DNA of 64,000 nt. Origin: Metridium senile (lineage: Eukaryota; Cnidaria; Anthozoa; Actiniaria; Metridiidae). The stretch's first letter is position 1, and each line of letters opens with the position of its first letter. Below, piece by piece: positions 53,335 through 64,000 of the stretch. The notes beneath the pieces were generated by a model. That model saw only the letters and a list, made by a program, of their open reading frames with translations, had not been told where the DNA came from and did no database searches. The stretch is from positions 3,497,001 through 3,561,000 of the forward strand of contig OX459110.1 of NCBI GenBank assembly GCA_949775045.1, read 5' to 3'. The position numbers were made by a program, and so were the translations under genes.

Positions 53335-54005
53335 AAAGCTATGAACAATGTTTTTCAGTTCTAACCAAATTTGATCAGTTTGCAAAAACCTTCTTTTGGA
53401 ATCCAAAGTTGGCTAAAAGCGTATACTAGTTATTCAGTAATGTGGCGTTTTCATGCTAACACATTTGGAATCGGCTTTATTTAAAAACTGGTTACATGTA
53501 TAAGCTTAAACATTCTAATGCGAAGATTTTTTTTTAATCATATTCGATCGGTTTGCGAAAACTGCCTATGGAATATTCCAAGGTTGGCTAAAAGCATCGA
53601 ATTACTCTAACATGGCGTAGGCACGCCACATTATTGTTTAAAAAAAAGGTTACATGAGCTTAAAAATTCTAATGCGAAGATTTTTTTCTAATCAAATTTG
53701 ATCAGTTTGCGAAAACTGCCTTTGGAATATTCCAAGCTAAAAGCATCGAATTACTCAATAACATGGCGTAGGCACGCCACATTATTGTTTAAAAAAAGGT
53801 TACATAAGCTTAAACATTCTAATGCGAAGATATTTTTGTAATCAAATTTGATCAGTTTGCGAAAACTGCCTATGGAATCCATGGTTGACTAAAAGCATCG
53901 AATTACTCAATAATTTGACGTGGGCACGCCACATTATTGTCTAAAAAAAGGTTACACATAAGCTTAAAACATTCTAATGCGAAGATTTTTTTGTAATCAA
54001 TTTTG
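53335..54005 (+). repeat. about 150-bp tandem array, four to five units
   Basis: Units contain attctaatgcgaagattttt, gatcagtttgcgaaaactgc and ggcgtaggcacgccacatta. Confidence 0.85.
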
Positions 54006-54269
54006 ATAATTTTATTTATTAAGATCAGTGTATAATGCGATTTTTTTCCTTATCATTTCTGATCACTTTATCGTGACTTTCTATGAATCCACTGGTAGGA
54101 AAACAAACTCCATCATGTTAACTCTTTAGATCCGACAGTGTTTTCTTATCAAACGTGATCAGATCGTGTGAACAAATTACCTCAAGAAAGGTGCATGTTT
54201 TTACGAAGCTCTTGTATATGCACGACAGCAATACCGTATTTACGAATTTTACTCGAATAAGGGCCGCAT

Positions 54270-54560
54270 TTGGACGCTATAATGTTACTCTAGAACAGCA
54301 TTGCAAATAATTTTTTTATCAAAAGCTATATTCTTCAGTTCAAAGTAATTATATTTCACAGCTCGCCCATTGAGTTATCTCCCTAATATTCTCAGCCCTC
54401 GAATAAGCGCCGCCCTCGAATAAGCGCTGCATTTTAACGCTACAATGTTACTCTATAACAGCATTGGAAATAATATTTTATCAAAGGTTATATTCTTCAG
54501 TTCAAAGTAATAATATTTCACAGCTCGTCCATTAAGTTATTTCCCCAATATTCGTAGTTC
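54270..54560 (+). repeat. two-unit direct repeat
   Basis: gctataatgttactctagaa... and gctacaatgttactctataa... head two units of about 180 bp, each containing ttatattcttcagttcaaag and cacagctcg. Confidence 0.7.
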
Positions 54561-54954
54561 TGATCAAGAAGGGGACAGTGAGATCGAGAACAATTTAATC
54601 ACGTGACACCACCAAAGTGCTCGATACTAACATTAATTTAGAATGTAGATTTCATAATTCTTATTCCATGTTCGCTGTTACATGATTATACAGATAAATA
54701 TTGTAATTTCAACTGCTGAAACCTAATATACTGAGAATCACGTGTCACTTGTTGTAGTGTTAATCTCTACTTTACGTAGACAGCGTTAATGACATTGACT
54801 GTATATGGACTTTACACGAGTATTGATGTTGATTGGAACTTTCGAAAGTGACTGTAATTTATACCGTCATAAAATCATTTAAGTGGTTCATTTGTAAGGA
54901 CATCAGTAAAGCGCGCAATGGGGCATGGGCGACTGAATACGCACCGTACTATAC

Positions 54955-54985
54955 TCATCACCATCACCATTACAACTATCGCAAC

Positions 54986-55033
<48 letters not shown>

Positions 55034-55200
55034 TATCATCATCACAATCATCGCAACCATTACCATCACCACCACCATCACCACCATCATCATCATTACA
55101 ACCATCGTAACCATCACCATCACCATCACCATCACCATCACCATCACCATCACCATCACCATCACCACCATCACCATCACCACCATAATTATCACCTTAA
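54955..55200. repeat. (CAT)n/(CAC) microsatellite
   Basis: catcat and catcac runs; the histidine, isoleucine or methionine frames are artefacts. It ends about 215 bp before a TATA-like box. Confidence 0.95.
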
Positions 55201-55412
55201 CCATAATCACTCCAGCAATTATAAGAGCCATGTATATTAAGGTATCAATCAATCACATCATTACAATGTCAGCCTAGGTTATCTAAGTACTCTATTTCAG
55301 TCTATTACGATATTACGTGTTATCGCAGCCTAAGGTAAAGATACCTAAGAGTTTAGTACAGACGCGAGGTCTATATTGATCAGGAATATCTGATAAGAAC
55401 GCGGTTTGTGGC

Positions 55413-55503
55413 CTTTATAAGGGCCCCGGGTACACGAGCAGACCACACTATTCTAGGACCTTAGAAGCCATAAGACGAGTCAAAGCGGTACGGACGAAAC
55501 AAG
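55413..55503 (+). promoter_or_regulatory. candidate TATA promoter and 5' exon B
   Basis: ctttataagg is followed by a GC-richer 80-bp segment with gagcagaccacactattct, ending ggacgaaacaa|gtatgt, a plausible splice donor. No start codon opens a useful frame, so the exon would be untranslated. Its layout matches candidate A at 36371. Confidence 0.35.
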
Positions 55504-55544
55504 TATGTATTACATTGTATATATATATATGATATGATATGGGT

Positions 55545-56380
55545 TGGAATCCTTATAGCGCACTTTCTATGTGAAATATGTTCAGATATGTTTTACAATG
55601 TACATTCGTGATAATGATATGGAATTTATATAGCGCACTTTCCATGTGAAATATGCTATTATTTTACGAGGCGCAATTTCTATGTGAAATATATGTTCAG
55701 ATATGTTTTACATTGTACATTCGTGATAATGATACGGAATTTATATAGCGCACTTTCCATGTGAAATATGCTATTATTTTACGAGGCGCAATTTCTATGT
55801 GAAAAATATTCAAATATGCTTTACAATGTACATTCATGATAATGATATGAATTATTTTACATGGCGCAATTTCTATGTGAAAATGATATGCTTAAATTGG
55901 TTTTACTATACAGTATATATTAAGGAAACAATTTAAGTATTTGTTCCATATTATGATACAATATTGTTTGGAATTTATATAGCGTACTTTCTACGTGAAA
56001 TATGTTCAAATGCGCTTTACAATGTATATTAATGATAATGATATGGAATTTATATAGCGCACTTTCCATGTGAAATATGCTATTATTTTACGAGGCGCAA
56101 TTTCTATGTGAAAAATATTCAAATATGCTTTACAATGTACATTCATGATAATGATATGAATTATTTTACATGGCGCAATTTCTATGTGAAAATGATATGC
56201 TTAAATTGGTTTTACTATACAGTATATATTAAGGAAACAATTTAAGTATTTGTTCCATATTATGATACAATATTGTTTGGAATTTATATAGCGTACTTTC
56301 TACGTGAAATATGTTCAAATGCGCTTTACAATGTATATTAATGATAATGATATGGAATTAATATAGCGCACTTTCTATAT
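55545..56380 (-). repeat. 75-bp satellite, inverted and degenerate array 3
   Basis: gaatttatatagcgcacttt and gctttacaatgta are the reverse complement of the satellite unit. Two blocks (about 55740-56040 and 56040-56350) repeat the same degenerate order at about 305-bp spacing. Confidence 0.85.
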
Positions 56381-56695
56381 AGCCACTTGAAAGATGTCCT
56401 AACGTGCTTTTCACTTAATATTAATCATTTCGGAACGATGTTCAGGTGATTTACTATCATAAGGGTTTAGTCAGTTAGGATTATAGTACTACTCTTTAAA
56501 GAAAATGACGTTGGGATTAGAGGTAAAACTACAACAAAAAACATCGTGACATTTTTAGGCCCTAAGAGATACCACACAAATATAGAACACGAAAAAGCTC
56601 GGTAAACGATAGGATTTCCCTTTTTGGACGGCCTAAAAGATACCAAAATATTTCAAAAATTCAATATTTTAAATTTTAAATACACTAGCTAAAAG

Positions 56696-56736
56696 ATTAC
56701 TCCGACGAAGAGATAAAGCTCGAAACGTCAGTAAAG
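56696..56736 (+). ncRNA. hammerhead-ribozyme-like fold (likely inactive)
   Basis: Reads attactccgacgaag, then agataaagctcgaaac, then gtcagtaaag. The tips (ttact/agtaa) pair as stem I; ccgacga stands where the core CUGANGA is expected; gaaac and gtc follow. With A-C/G-U as the only stem III pairs, activity would need two copies pairing, as known for some short-stem-III hammerheads. U4 of the core is C here, so this copy is probably dead. Confidence 0.35.
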
Positions 56737-57045
56737 TTAAGGTTACATTTTTACGGTGTTACAAATTTCATTCTATTATCTATCGTTTATATCAAACACC
56801 GACGCAGCCTATACTAGTTTACTCGCTAGTTTCTATTTAAATAAAGTTAAGTCAACATTTTTTACGGTGTTACAAATTTCATTATATTACCTATCGTTTT
56901 TTTTCTAACACCGACGCAGCCTATACTAGTTTACTCGCTAGTTTCCATATGAAGTTAAGTCAACATTTTTTTTTTCGGTGCCTATCGCTTATATCAAACA
57001 TTGACGCAGCCTATACTAGTTTACTCGCTAGTTTCCATTTAGCTA
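56737..57045 (+). repeat. gacgcagcc dispersed repeat, three tandem copies
   Basis: Three successive units of ttacggtgttacaaatttca, cgacgcagcctatactagtt and tactcgctagtttcca, the third shortened. They follow directly on the hammerhead-like motif. Confidence 0.85.
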
Positions 57046-57049
57046 AAAG

Positions 57050-57585
57050 ATATACCAATTCGCTGTTTTTACCCTTAAGAGATACACACCACAAGCTTAC
57101 CCGGTAGCTTCACCCCCGCGTCCCCCCGGGTGTATTAATAACAAGTTTGACTTCCAAACTGATGAAGAGATAAGTTAAGGCGGGCAAATAAGACACGCAA
57201 GCAATATTACTGTCAGCAAATTACTTAATGTCTTTATCACTTAAATCGTTGAATGGCACCATTATTTCATTACTTACAACTGATAAAAGATCGATGTTCT
57301 GATAATAAATAGCCTTAAGCAATACTTAATCGCTTTCTTAAAGGATTTTGGAAAATGGAAAATAACTTTGACGTACTCTTCAATTTTTAACTAAATGCCT
57401 GCGTGCAAACAAATATTGGATAGCTTTGACATGTTTAATATAGATCGTTGAATAGAGATTTTGAAGTGAGAAATAAGAGGTGGTTTAACAATAATATGTT
57501 TTAATCAGTGTGTGTTAAAAAAGAAGAGCATGAAATTATAATCAATGAGACTGTTTTGTCACTCCGTCGGCGGGGATTTTTCTAC
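57050..57585. other. no gene recognised
   Basis: AT-rich sequence. A cccccgggtg run at about 57124 may be the tip of the CCCGGGG element family. Nothing else was seen. Confidence 0.35.
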
Positions 57586-57589
57586 CAAT

Positions 57590-57905
57590 ACACACAGTAT
57601 CACTCCCCACCAGGGCTCTTCTGTGAGGTTTGCTCCACACATGCACACTACCACTACACTCAGTATTTACAACCATCACTCCCCACCAAGGCTCTTCTGT
57701 GAGGTTCACTACACACACACTACCACTACACTCAGTATTCACAACCATCACTCTCCACCAGGTCTCTTCTGCGAGTTTCACTCCACACACACTACCACTA
57801 CACTCAGTATTTACAACCATCACTCCCCACCAGGGCTCTTCTGTGAGGTTCATTCCACACACTACCACTACACTTAGTATTTACAACCATCACTCCCAAT
57901 CGGAG
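57590..57905 (+). repeat. about 72-bp minisatellite, inverted, four to five units
   Basis: Reverse complement of the unit at 29965-30440: caccatcactccccac-like starts, ggctcttctgtgaggttca, and cactaccactacactcagta. Confidence 0.9.
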
Positions 57906-58249
57906 TTCTTTTCTGAGTACTAGCAAATTTGGCATGATATCAACTTAATTATTAGACCTCTTTTTAATTACAAGTAATGGGAAAATCTATATTAATCAAT
58001 AATTTAAAAGTTATAAGTTAAAACATAATTGCAAGAATCTAGAAAATATCCCACAATAATAATATATGAATTGGCACTTTTTAACAAGCAAATAATTGAA
58101 TAAAGAAAATGCCTTGTTAAAAATTAACGAAAAGTGATCGTTCGACGAGTCTGGGGAGATAACATACTTTTGCGGTCAAACCAGACAAAGCAAAGTAAAA
58201 TATGTTTAAACTGGAATAGACGATGCACAACAATTTGTAAATGAAGTCA

Positions 58250-58960
58250 CATTTTTTTTTAAAAAGGTTGAAAAATAATCGAATTACGGTTTGCTATCCA
58301 TAACAATTTAATATAATTTATCGGAAATTGATTAAAAGACTGGTAAGCGGTCATAAATATTTTTGTAGTAAAGTAACATTTTTTTTAAAAAAAAGACGAA
58401 AGATAATCGAATTACGACTTTTCTACCCATAACAATTTAATATAATTTATCGGAAATTGATAGATAGTTACATTTTAAGTAACCATTTTTTTAAAAAAGG
58501 TTGAAAAATAATCGAATTACGGTTTGCTACCCATAACAATTTCGTATAATTTATCGGAAATTGATTAAAAGACTGGTAAGCTAGCGGTCATAAATATTTT
58601 TGTAGTAAAGTAACATTTTTTTTTAAAAAAAAGACGAAAGATAATCGAATTACGACTTTTCTACCCATAACAATTTAATATAATTTATCGGAAATTGATA
58701 AATAGTTATATTTTAAGTTACATTTTTTTTAAAAAGGTTGAAAAATAATCGAATTACGGTTTCCTATCCATAACAATTTAATATAATTTATCGGAAATTG
58801 ATTAAAAGACTGGTAAGCGGTCTTAAATATTTTTGTAGTAAAGTAACATTTTTTTTTTAAAAAAGACGAAAAATAATCGAATTACGCATTTGCTATCCAT
58901 AACAATTTAATATAATTTATCGCAATTTGATTAAGAAACGTATAAGCGGTCTTAAATATA
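58250..58960 (+). repeat. about 240-bp dimeric higher-order tandem array
   Basis: Two related half-units alternate (aaaaataatcgaattacggt and aaagataatcgaattacgac), each followed by cataacaatttaatataatt and tatcggaaattgat. The pair repeats about three times. Confidence 0.85.
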
Positions 58961-59273
58961 TTCGATTAAGATCAGTGACAGTTCTTACTTGAGTTCTAAT
59001 AAATCGGCAATATAGAGAATTATAAAATATTTGAGATGTTATACGCACGCTCTGATTGGCTGGCTACGAAACATGCTCAGCTTCTTGTCGTAAAAAATTA
59101 TATATTTTATACAGCAATATATAAAACGTCCGCTTGTGTCTTTATACTGTGATTAAAACACTCTGGGAGCTGTAGAGCACTCGAGAAGTAAAAGAGACAC
59201 TCGACTACGTCTCGTGTTTCTGTATGACTTTTCTCTTGCTCTACAGTTCCCAGCGTGTTTATGTCACAGTATA

Positions 59274-59571
59274 CACCTATTTTAATAATCGTTGTCGCAG
59301 CCGAAGCTACAATCCACACTCTAAAGCCTGCAAAGGTTGTCGGTAATATGAGCATAATTGTGATTTATAACACGTTTTTTAAAGAAATATCAGTGTTTCA
59401 TCATCTACGACTGTAACAGTGTTATGGTCATACAACACAAACACGTCCATCCAAAATATGCTATGCCGTGAACTGATAACAAAGACGAAATACCGGCATC
59501 CTTTGCAGGATTCAGTGTGTGCCGGACTGTAGCTTTGGCTGTGACAACGATTTTTGAAATAGGTGTATATA
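59274..59571. mobile_element. TA-type MITE, tacacctattt tips
   Basis: 298 bp; tacacctattttaataatcg and its complement bracket gttgtcgcagccgaagctac and gcctgcaaaggttgtcggt inner stems. Same family as 51468-51767. Confidence 0.75.
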
Positions 59572-59734
59572 CACATGCGTGCAGTTTAAAATGGTATTCC
59601 TTAAATTAAAATACGGGAATGAAATCCTTGATATCACGAATATTTTGGCTATACAAACGCTATATTGATATCGATAATCAAGATCAATTACGAATGAATT
59701 TATTAAAAAAAATGTGTGTATTTTCCGGTATGCT

Positions 59735-60095
59735 TACCCATAATTTCCTTCCGTCAACGTACCTTTTTAAAAATAGCTGTATCTCAATGAAACTGATGGG
59801 TAATAAAACCATAATTCCACTCCGTCTAGGAAACCCGTTTGCCTTTGACAACCTTTTTGAAAATAGCTGTATCTCAATTAAAACAACGAAATTGATTTTT
59901 TAACTGATGGGTGCTTACCCATAATTCCCCTCTGTCAAGGGAAGACGTTGCCTTTGACAACCTTTTTGAAAATAGCTGTATCTCAACTAAAACAACGAAA
60001 TTGATTTTTTAACTGATGGGTGCTTACCCATAATTCCCCTCCGTCAAGGGAAGACGTTGCCTTTGACAACCTTTTTAAAAATAGCTAGCTGTACC
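59735..60095 (+). repeat. tandem array, about 115-bp units
   Basis: Three units with gcttacccataattcccctc, gacaacctttttgaaaatag and ctgtatctcaactaaaacaa. Confidence 0.8.
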
Positions 60096-60124
60096 TCAAT
60101 GTGTGTTTGTTCTTTCTACCCTCT

Positions 60125-60400
60125 TGTTATTCAATAGGAATACAAACTTTATTGAATGTATAACAAATAGTTTACATTGTCTAGATATTACTCGTTCCCT
60201 CTAACCTCTTGAAAGTCAATAGGAACACAAACCTTGTTGAATGTATAACAAATATAAAACAATGTCTAGATATTACTCGTCCCTTCAAACCTCTTGTAAG
60301 TCAATAGCATTAGGAATACAAACTTTATTGAATGTATGACAAATAGTCTACATTGTCTAAATATTAATAGTGGCCACTTGTAAGTCAATAGTAATATATC
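60125..60400 (+). repeat. tandem array, about 90-bp units
   Basis: Three units with aaactttattgaatgtataa, caaatagtttacattgtcta and aagtcaataggaat. Confidence 0.8.
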
Positions 60401-60598
60401 AAACTTAATCAAAAATGTTTTCTGTGCTCAAATAGATCCATGTTGGAATCAATAGTCGTTTTCACGGTTCTCATCGATCAACCTCAGCCTCGATAGCATG
60501 TAATATATTCTTTAGAATTTGACTACAGCCCATGGACCTTTGAAGTGTTTCAATTGTTTAATAATGTATACATTGTTTATACATATTTATGTATATTT

Positions 60599-60700
60599 CT
60601 TTTACTCCGGCGACGAAGGGCTAAAGCTCGAAACGTCAGTAAAGTTACGTTAATATTTTTTACGGCGTAGCAAATTTCATTCTATTACCTATCGTTTATA
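60599..60700 (+). repeat. gacgcagcc dispersed repeat, truncated copy with hammerhead-like head
   Basis: cttttactccggcgacgaag, gctaaagctcgaaac and gtcagtaaag form the head (60599-60644); taccgtaaaa-type body sequence then breaks into a (CAT)n tract at about 60700. Confidence 0.7.
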
Positions 60701-60705
60701 TATAT

Positions 60706-60849
60706 ATTGCCATCATCATCACCATCATCGTCATCATTATCATCATCATTGTCATCATTATTTTCGTCATCACTATCATTACCATCCCATTGTCATTACA
60801 ATAGTTGCACATCACTTTCATTATCATCGGCACCATCACCATCATCATC

Positions 60850-60886
<37 letters not shown>

Positions 60887-60896
60887 CCATCACCAC

Positions 60897-60928
<32 letters not shown>

Positions 60929-60985
60929 CCATCACCACCATCATTATCGTCATCATCATCGTCATCATCATCACAATCATCAAGC
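60706..60985. repeat. (CAT)n microsatellite
   Basis: catcat runs with gtcatc and caccatca variants, including a repeated caccatcattatcgtcatc block. Confidence 0.95.
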
Positions 60986-61387
60986 ATTAACTCCATGTAC
61001 TATAACCGCATATATCAGTTATACCATCATTGTTATGCATGGCCATCAAGAAACCACGCTAGCTTGCAATCTTACTGTAAGATAGCTATTACTACAATTT
61101 CAATTACTGTGTAGGGTTCTCAACTGTTGAAGACTTTACTAAACATCCCACATGAATACATATTGGTGACATGTTTAAGTTAACGGTGCCCATTGATGTA
61201 AGACAGCATGCCGTGTTCATTTAAAAAAATATATAAACATATCAGAGTCAAACTTTTTATTATGACAAGAATTTTATTACTTTATTAACAATATCATGGC
61301 CTAATCTCCCAGGCCGGTTGCCTATTGCCTATGACAACCCCCCCCCCCCCCCCCCCCCTTTAAATAGTATAACTAAATTCAAAATGG

Positions 61388-61915
61388 CTATATATACACC
61401 CATTTCAAAAAGGTTGTCTAAGGCGATAGGTCATTCCAAGACGGAAAGGAATTATAGGCATACACCACTATATTTCAAAAAGGTTGTCCAAGGCGATAGG
61501 TCATTCCAAGACGGAAAGGAATTATAGGCATACACCTATTCCAAAAAGGTTGTCCAAGACGATAGGTCATTCCAAGACGGAAAGGAATTATAGGCATACA
61601 CCTATTTCAAAAAGGTTGTCCAAGGCGATAGGTCATTCCAAGACGGAAAGGAATTATAGGCATACACCAATTTCAAAAAGGTTGTCCAAGGCGATAGGTC
61701 ATTCCAAGACGGAAAGGAATTATAGGCATACATCTATTTCAAAAAGGTTGTCTAAGGCGATAGGTCATTCCAAGACGGAAAGGAATTATAGGCATACACC
61801 TATTTCAAAAAGGTTGTCTAAGGCGATAGGTTATTCCAAGACGGGAAGGAATTATAGGCATACACCTATTTCAAAAAGGTTATCCAAGGCGATAGGTCAT
61901 TCAAAGACAGAAAGG
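61388..61915 (+). repeat. about 75-bp tandem array, seven units
   Basis: Near-identical units of tatttcaaaaaggttgtcca, ggcgataggtcattccaaga and cggaaaggaattataggcat. The long open frame across it is an artefact. Confidence 0.95.
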
Positions 61916-62164
61916 AATTTAATGACAGCAAATCACAGCGAAGTGTGAAACAAAATCTTTTGATTAAAAGAAATTAAAATCTAATGCAGAAGTTGTGCGT
62001 TTCTGGAAGAAATATTACCGATCTTAATGCATGCAGAGAGTGAACGTAAATTGTTGCAAATGACTCCAAGGATCTTAGTGATTGTTTTAAATGCTTTATA
62101 AATTATTCTTCGGGATTAAAAATTGGTGATTTATGTTAACGTGAGCACGGAAAATTTACGAAAA

Positions 62165-62460
62165 AAAAATTGCGAAAACTGCACGGTTAAACTAGTGTGG
62201 ACTGCATCAGTGTTTCTTAAAACAATTGGAGTAAAAATTAAACTAGTGTGGGATGCGTCAGTATTTCTAAGGAAACCATTGGAGTAAAATGTACGGAAAC
62301 TAGCGGTTAAACTAGAATGGACTGTGTCAGTGTTTCTAAGAAAACAATTGGAGTAAAATGTACGATAACTAGCAGAAAAAATAGTGTAGACTGCGTCAGT
62401 GTTTGTAAGGAAACAATTGGAGTAAAAATGTACGATAACTAGCAAACTAGTACGATTAAA
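62165..62460 (+). repeat. about 70-bp tandem array, four units
   Basis: Units with taaactagtgtggactgcat, cagtgtttctaagaaaac and aattggagtaaaatgtacg. They resemble the ctagtttactcgc part of the gacgcagcc family and may derive from it. Confidence 0.75.
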
Positions 62461-62919
62461 CAAAACAAAATCGGTGAACCATCAACTAGTTCAAGCTCAT
62501 TTCAATGTACAGGTTACTTACGTATAAAAAAGCTGATATATTTTAGTCAAAAAATAACAATCTTTTTGGCATTGAAATCAAGAAGATAAAGAAACATAGA
62601 AGTAGATTGAATCACCATTAGTAATTACTAAAACATAGAACTAGACAGTACGTTTCGATACTGGAACCATAAAAGGGTTATCATAGTACAAGATATTGCT
62701 TTGTCATGTATTGTTTTGAGTTAATAAATTGGTCTCCAGAAATGACGGGAAACTCGGCTTTTCAATATCAATAATTCTTTTCTTGAAATGCTGTGAAACG
62801 TTTGAGAAGAAAGTGTATATTTCTAAGTTAACGGTTAGATTGATAGATGGAATGTGCGTTAATAACGGTGAAATGAAAGAGAGGAAGGATAGAAAGGGAG
62901 CGAACAGGGAGAAAATGTA

Positions 62920-63560
62920 AATGAATGATTGGATGGATGGATGAATAAATGAATGGATGGATGGATCGATGAATGAATTGATGAGCAAATGTATATATTG
63001 ATGAATGAATAAATGAATGAATGGATGATTGAATGAATGAATGGATGGATGGATGGATTGATCGATGAATGAATGAATGAATGAATGAATGAGTGAATAA
63101 ATGAATGAATGGATTGATCGATGAATGAATGAATGAATAAATGAATAAATAAATGAATGAATGAATGAATGAATAAATAAATGAATGAATGAATAAATGA
63201 ATGAATGGATGATTGAATGAATGAATGGATGGATGGATGGATTGATCGATGAATGAATGAATGAATGAATGAATGAATGAATGAATAAATAAATGAATGA
63301 ATGAATGAATGAATGAATAAATAAATGAATGAATGAATGAATGAATGAATGAATGAATGAATGAATAAATAAATGAGAGTATAAATGAAGGAATGAATAA
63401 ATTAATGGATGGATGAATAAATTCAAGAATAGAGGAAGAAAAACATTAATGGATGGATGAATAAATGGAAGAATAGAGGAAGAAAAACATTAATGGATGG
63501 ATGAATAAATGATTAAATGGATGAACAAATGAATAAATGAACGGATGAAAAGATAATCGA
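62920..63560. repeat. (GAAT)n/(GGAT)n microsatellite
   Basis: About 640 bp of gaat, ggat and aaat units with two near-identical internal blocks (about 63005-63130 and 63185-63300). The long S/I/H/F frame on the minus strand is an artefact. Confidence 0.95.
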
Positions 63561-64000
63561 AAGAATAAATGAAACGAAGAAATGAGGATATTTCTAGTAA
63601 AAATCGATCAGCCTCGCCCATCGAGTAAATCTCGGCATTTCCCCTGCTTGCCCTTGACCACATTTATTACTGAAATCAAAGTCTAAACAACAAATAATAA
63701 TAAAATAAAAACTACGATTTAGAGATGGATAAAAACTAAAAAACATCACATGCCGCTATCACAAATTTCATAAGCCAAGGAAATTAAATTCTCGATTCTT
63801 GATTGTTTCGATTGTCGTAATTTTAAAATCAGTTTTCCTAATATTGTTATCCAAAACACTCAATATGCTACCAAACATTGTTAATTATGTAATATAAAAC
63901 TGCTTGAGAAATTGCAAAACAAGGCCAAAAACTAGCTACAAAAATCTAGCCATTTTATATATATGTAAGAAAATATAATATTAAACTTTCAAGCTTTTCA
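63560..64000. other. no recognisable feature
   Basis: AT-rich edge of the window with no supportable gene or repeat boundary. Confidence 0.35.

Noticed and set aside
57545..57877. Histidine/threonine-rich frames in the 57.6-kb array
   Set aside because: Translations of the 72-bp minisatellite, also seen in other arrays and strands.
61484..61948. 154-residue frame with KRLSKAIGHSKTERNYRHT repeats
   Set aside because: Tandem 75-bp array read in frame; no coding signs outside the array.
62704..63426. 240-residue S/I/H/F-rich minus-strand frame
   Set aside because: Most of it is (GAAT)n translation and the non-repeat end shows no domain.

Overview
This is animal nuclear DNA: AT-rich, intron-containing, and crowded with microsatellites, minisatellites and short inverted-repeat transposons. 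Two genes have phase-compatible GT-AG introns. Several repeat families, such as the CAGTGGAACC-tipped pogo/Tigger-like element and the CCCGGGGGG-tipped elements, together with a receptor architecture of leucine-rich repeats (LRRs), GCC2/GCC3 modules and a multipass membrane region, suggest an invertebrate, most likely an anthozoan cnidarian (coral, anemone or relative). That assignment is inference from recalled repeat and protein types, not a database result.

Layout. 1-5.3 kb is a transposon graveyard: a TA-flanked element split by a 2.1-kb TTAA-flanked Kolobok-like element carrying a THAP-like remnant, two further small elements, a non-LTR reverse-transcriptase 3' end, and an (AAAT)n tract. 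6.4-10.2 kb (minus strand) is a four-exon gene for a secreted single-domain saposin-like protein; its introns hold at least four MITEs, a 28-bp minisatellite and a 60-bp hairpin insertion. 11.5-29.7 kb (minus strand) is the 3' part of a large receptor-like gene: five LRR exons of exactly 72 bp, two cysteine-rich GCC2/GCC3-type exons, an EGF-like cysteine-rich exon, then a multipass membrane region with a very long, internally repeated cytoplasmic insertion. One intron of this gene holds a 4,109-bp foldback element with 1,203-bp near-identical arms and a 9-bp target duplication. The 5' end of the gene was not found.

30-64 kb has no coding region I can defend. It holds a Harbinger-like element beside a tRNA-type SINE, a 75-bp satellite in three places, several other tandem-repeat families (about 70-240 bp units), and many MITEs. 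Two plus-strand TATA-plus-donor candidates (about 36.4 and 55.4 kb) share one layout: a (CAT)n tract upstream, a short exon, then the 75-bp satellite downstream. They may be 5' exons of related, unrecognised transcripts.

The two genes share a strand but show no functional link. The saposin-like protein would act outside the cell on lipid or membranes; the receptor would sit in the plasma membrane. The most notable structures are the large foldback element, the tiny hairpin insertions with 10-bp target duplications (one proven by a paralogous empty site), and a dispersed repeat carrying a hammerhead-ribozyme-like fold.
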